DNA of 16,510 nt. Origin: an uncultured Lachnospiraceae bacterium. GTDB taxonomy: Bacteria; Bacillota; Clostridia; Lachnospirales; Lachnospiraceae. The stretch spans positions 1 through 16,510 of the forward strand of contig CAMNFX010000006.1 in NCBI GenBank assembly GCA_946537585.1, given 5' to 3'. This document shows, one piece after another, positions 14,254 through 16,510 of the stretch. A program made the position numbers and the translations under genes. The notes beneath the pieces were generated by a model. It was not told the origin of the DNA, did no database searches, and was given only the letters and a program-made list of their open reading frames with translations. The stretch's first letter is position 1; the number at the start of each line of letters is the position of its first letter.

Positions 14254-15138
14254 TTACTTGCTCTCGACAGTAACGTCTGCGAGCTTCTCGAAGTAGGTGA
14301 CCATGCTTGCCTGGTCGTCCATGAGATGTCCTGCCACCTTCAGTGACTGGAAGATCTCATACAGCATTGCGGTATACGGAACCGGGCAGTCGATCGCATG
14401 AGCGGTCTTTAAGACGTTGGTAAGGTCCTTATGGTTGACCTTGATGGTTCCGCCGGGCTTGAAGTTGCGTGCCACCATCATCGGAAGCTTTGCATCCATG
14501 GCTACGCTGCCTGCAAGTCCGCCTCTGATTGCCTCATATACCTTGACGGGATCTGCGCCTGCCTTGGCTGCAAATGTGAAGGCCTCGCCGACAACCGCGA
14601 TGTTGTTGTTGACGATGATCTGGTTGACCAGCTTGGTGATGGAGCCTGCGCCGGAGGGGCCTACCAGCAGTGCGGAAGAACCGAATGCATCAAATACGGG
14701 CTTTACCTTGTCAAATGCATCCTGATCGCCGCCGACCATGATCGCCAGTGTGCCGTCGATTGCCTTGGGCTCTCCGCCGGAAACCGGAGCATCGAGGAAC
14801 TTAAGTCCCTTCTCCTCAGCAAGGGCGTAGCAGTCACGGGACTCAGCTGCAGTAACAGAGCTTAAGTCTACAAAGATCGTGCCGGGCTTTGCGGTGGACG
14901 CAAATCCGTCCGGTCCGAACATAACGGACTTGGAAATCGCGCCGGTGGGGACCATGACCATGCAGATGTCGCACTCTGCGCCCATCTCAGCATAGGTAGC
15001 TCTCTTTGCGCCAAGCTTTACAAATTCAGCAATGACATCCTCTTCAAGAGCAAATACATCAAGGTCAAAACCGGCCTTCAGAATGTTCTTGCACATGGGG
15101 CTTCCCATAATACCAAGTCCGACAAATCCAACTCTCAT
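14254..15138 (-). CDS. garR: 2-hydroxy-3-oxopropionate (tartronate semialdehyde) reductase
   Basis: A 294-residue member of the beta-hydroxyacid dehydrogenase family, which reduces tartronate semialdehyde to D-glycerate with NAD(P)H in glycolate, glyoxylate or aldarate breakdown. It shows the dinucleotide motif GFVGLGIMGSPMCKNI (4-19), the substrate-binding DAPVSGGEPKAIDGTL (116-131), the catalytic lysine K169 in SITKLVNQ, and YEAIRGGLAGS...RNFKPGG. These stretches agree closely with E. coli GarR, more than with 3-hydroxyisobutyrate dehydrogenases, although that activity remains an alternative. The ATG at 15138 has AAAGGAAG 9 bp upstream; an in-frame extension to 15231 lies in the leader and is not family-like. 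It has its own promoter and terminator. No other glyoxylate pathway gene is visible here. Confidence 0.9.
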   Translation of the reverse strand: MRVGFVGLGIMGSPMCKNILKAGFDLDVFALEEDVIAEFVKLGAKRATYAEMGAECDICMVMVPTGAISKSVMFGPDGFASTAKPGTIFVDLSSVTAAESRDCYALAEEKGLKFLDAPVSGGEPKAIDGTLAIMVGGDQDAFDKVKPVFDAFGSSALLVGPSGAGSITKLVNQIIVNNNIAVVGEAFTFAAKAGADPVKVYEAIRGGLAGSVAMDAKLPMMVARNFKPGGTIKVNHKDLTNVLKTAHAIDCPVPYTAMLYEIFQSLKVAGHLMDDQASMVTYFEKLADVTVESK

Positions 15139-15263
15139 CTCTTTATACTTCCTTTCTGGTGGAATTACTGCACCGGTATAAATGCCGGTAAACATGATTG
15201 CTGCAGGCATTATTCCTGCACACGCAGGCACAGGCTCAAAGGAGCTCTGCTTTTGCGCTACCG
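15139..15263 (-). other. Long structured 5' leader of garR
   Basis: From the predicted start near 15263 to the ATG is about 125 nt. It can form ACCGG / CCGGT (15172-15176, 15185-15189) and two competing hairpins sharing one arm: CTGCAGG / CCTGCA(G) (15201-15220) and CCTGC / GCAGG (15215-15228). No T tract typical of an attenuator is seen, and I do not recognise a known riboswitch. Confidence 0.4.
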
Positions 15264-15301
15264 TGTACTATTATATCAATTGAACGTATAAAAGTACACG
15301 G
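15261..15301 (-). promoter_or_regulatory. garR promoter framed by an 8-bp inverted repeat
   Basis: On the minus strand TGATATAAT gives an extended -10 with perfect TATAAT (15270-15275); the -35 (TGTACT at 17 bp) is weak. Perfect arms CCGTGTAC (15261-15268) and GTACACGG (15294-15301) flank it, and a TCAATTGA palindrome (15276-15283) sits in the spacer. A regulator binding site is plausible. Confidence 0.6.
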
Positions 15302-15320
15302 ACGAATAAAGAAAAAACAG

Positions 15321-15353
15321 AAAAATACCCGGATCGTCATCCGACTCCGGGTA
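15321..15353 (-). terminator. Intrinsic terminator of the crotonase gene
   Basis: Stem TACCCGG / CCGGGTA (15347-15353, 15326-15332) is followed on the minus strand by TTTTT (15321-15325). It is 125 bp after the crotonase stop. The stretch between (15354-15477) shows only small GC-rich palindromes and no gene that I can support. Confidence 0.8.
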
Positions 15354-15477
15354 CTGTATACTTTGATGATCTTTTGCTTTACTGATAAAGCCGTAACTTA
15401 AACGGATAGAATGCTCCGCGTTCTTCTGAATACGCCCGGCGCCTGCTGTCCGGGGACCCCCGCTGTATTCGTCCTGC

Positions 15478-16245
15478 TTATTTTTTCTTTCGCTTTGCGA
15501 GGAAGGCTGCCATACGGTCGACTCTTTCCTGTGAGGAAAATACCCCGTCAAAGAGCTTGCGTTCATAACTCAGGGCATCCTCAAGGGTCATGTCCATGCC
15601 GTCGCGGATCAGACGCTTTAACGCAGTCTGGGAGGCCAGGGACTTTTTCATCATATTCTGTGCCATCCTGACAGCTTCATCCATCAGCTCCGAGGGCTTT
15701 GTGATCTTGCCGACCAGGCCCATGTCGTAGGCTCTCTGCGCATTGATCCATTCCTCCGTCATGCAGAAATACTGCGCGCGGCTCACTCCGATCAGCTTGG
15801 AAAGGCGGACTGCACCGCCATATCCCGGGATCACGCCGAGGGACGGCTCCGGAAAGGCAAAGACCGCGTTGTCCGCAGCGATACGGATATCACAGGCAAG
15901 AGCAAGCTCAAACCCGCCTCCGAAGGCATAGCCGTTGATCGCAGCGATCACAGGCTTTGGGAGCATCTCGATCTCACGCATCAGCGCATGCCCGTTGGCG
16001 ATCATGGAGCGGCCTTCTGCGGGCGTCTCTGCCTGCATCTCCTCGATATCCTGGCCGGCCGCGAAGGCCCTGTCTCCTGCTCCCCGGATGACCACGACTT
16101 TGATCTCTTCCGTCTGGGAAGCATACTCGATCGCATCCCGAAGCTCGCTGACCGCATCAATATTAAGCGCGTTTAAAACATGCGGGCGGTTTAAGGTGAT
16201 CAGTTCAATGCCGTCGCCGGTTTCAACAATGATGTTCTCGTACAA
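15478..16245 (-). CDS. Enoyl-CoA hydratase/isomerase family protein (crotonase)
   Basis: A 255-residue crotonase-fold protein. Members hydrate trans-2-enoyl-CoA, for example crotonyl-CoA in butyrate formation. It has the N-terminal LNRPHVLNALN, the oxyanion-hole segments AFAAGQDIEEM and INGYAFGGGFELALACDIRIA, and both glutamates expected of a true hydratase: one in GGGFELAL (matching Glu144 of rat enzyme) and one in FPEPSLGVIPGYGG (matching Glu164). It ends in a basic LAKRKKK. The start is TTG at 16245, with AGAGGA 5 bp upstream; an in-frame TGA lies 18 bp further up, so no ATG is available. It is upstream of garR but separated from it by a terminator and promoter. Short-chain hydratase is likely; isomerase or hydrolase activity is possible. 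Confidence 0.92.
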   Translation of the reverse strand: MYENIIVETGDGIELITLNRPHVLNALNIDAVSELRDAIEYASQTEEIKVVVIRGAGDRAFAAGQDIEEMQAETPAEGRSMIANGHALMREIEMLPKPVIAAINGYAFGGGFELALACDIRIAADNAVFAFPEPSLGVIPGYGGAVRLSKLIGVSRAQYFCMTEEWINAQRAYDMGLVGKITKPSELMDEAVRMAQNMMKKSLASQTALKRLIRDGMDMTLEDALSYERKLFDGVFSSQERVDRMAAFLAKRKKK

Positions 16246-16288
16246 GGTGGTCCTCTTTTCTCAATAATGGTTCTGTTGCATAAGCTGC

Positions 16289-16382
16289 GTGCTGCTCCAC
16301 GCTTCGCGTTCTCGCAGCACTCACGGACATTCGGAAATCGCCCCGCTCACTTTGTTCGCGTGTCTTTTTTCCTCATGTCCGT
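16289..16382 (-). repeat. Dispersed structured intergenic repeat, copy B
   Basis: Second copy of the element at 14072-14183, on the opposite strand. Read on the minus strand: stem I ACGGACAT / ATGTCCGT (16375-16382, 16323-16330; 8 perfect pairs) encloses ATGAGGAAAAAAG (16364-16376) and the core GGGGCGATTTCCGAATG (16328-16344), identical to copy A but for one base. Stem II is GTGCTGC / GCAGCAC (16314-16320, 16289-16295) with inner ACGC-GAA-GCGT (16299-16309). Stem sequences differ from copy A, yet pairing is kept. Confidence 0.7.
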
Positions 16383-16404
16383 TGCCAGTCCAAATGTCCG
16401 CATC

Positions 16405-16427
16405 TGCCATTATGCAGGCATATGGCA
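16405..16427. repeat. Small hairpin after an argS-like gene end
   Basis: TGCCAT-T-ATGC / GCAT-ATGGCA (16405-16415, 16418-16427) forms a 10-bp stem with one bulged T. It is flanked by a direct repeat GCATCTGC (16400-16407, 16425-16432). There is no T tract on either side, so terminator function is doubtful. Confidence 0.5.
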
Positions 16428-16456
16428 TCTGCGTCATTCGTCCGGAGCTTATGCGC

Positions 16457-16510
16457 TCACATCTTCTCCGGTGCGGAGAATCCCAGCATGTCGATGCAGT
16501 TAAGCAGCAC
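16457..16510 (-). CDS. C-terminal end of a gene resembling arginyl-tRNA synthetase (truncated)
   Basis: Seventeen codons and a TGA stop at the right edge, reading VLLNCIDMLGFSAPEKM. This resembles the conserved end of arginyl-tRNA synthetase, where the anticodon-binding helix bundle closes with a pattern like LLGI-x-(A/V)PERM and a terminal methionine. The fragment is too short for certainty. If correct, argS lies upstream of the crotonase gene on the same strand, with a gap of about 210 bp holding repeats. Confidence 0.45.
   Translation of the reverse strand: MLLNCIDMLGFSAPEKM

Noticed and set aside
16267..16503. 78-codon plus-strand frame at the right end
   Set aside because: It covers repeat copy B and the end of the argS-like gene on the other strand; no domain.

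Overview
The window looks like chromosomal core sequence from a Gram-positive anaerobe of the Clostridia, most likely Lachnospiraceae. The basis is the set of protein types: long-form HPF, ComEB-type dCMP deaminase, an 870-residue SecA with a zinc tail, AcoAB-type E1 proteins, a secreted NodB deacetylase, a DUF4143 ATPase, and a feoA-feoA-feoB ferrous iron cluster. GC content appears moderate. The family-level placement is inference. I see no phage, IS element, CRISPR array or plasmid module.

Layout. 1-1525 (minus): a ferrous iron uptake operon, feoA2-feoA1-feoB (feoB runs off the left edge), with a sigma-A-like promoter, a DtxR/IdeR-like inverted repeat over its start site and a second candidate promoter/operator just before feoB. 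1587-7624 (minus): acoA-acoB-secA-prfB, closely spaced and ending in a strong terminator. The E1 pair has no E2/E3 genes in the window. 7834-9087: divergent dCMP deaminase (minus) and ribosome hibernation factor hpf (plus, with terminator). 9162-12130 (minus): maf, a secreted polysaccharide deacetylase overlapping maf by 11 bp, and an AAA/DUF4143 ATPase. 12303-12890 (plus): two small overlapping Cro/CI-type HTH genes that look like tandem paralogues, behind a promoter containing repeated TGTAC motifs. 12961-13702 (minus): a HAD phosphatase with a good promoter. 13834-13997 (plus): a solitary tRNA-Gln(CUG) with promoter and terminator. 14014-14228: dense inverted repeats. 14254-15301 (minus): a GarR-type tartronate semialdehyde reductase with a long structured leader. 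15321-16245 (minus): a crotonase starting at TTG. 16289-16427: more inverted repeats. 16457-16510: the last 17 codons of a gene resembling argS.

Most genes are ordinary housekeeping or metabolic genes. The most unusual signal is a dispersed intergenic element present twice (14072-14183 plus; 16289-16382 minus). The copies share a core motif, while their closing stems differ in sequence but both remain base-paired, as expected for a structured repeat or RNA. Secondary points of interest are the iron operators, a prfB without the usual programmed frameshift, the tandem overlapping HTH pair, the E1 pair without E2/E3, and the garR promoter framed by an 8-bp inverted repeat.
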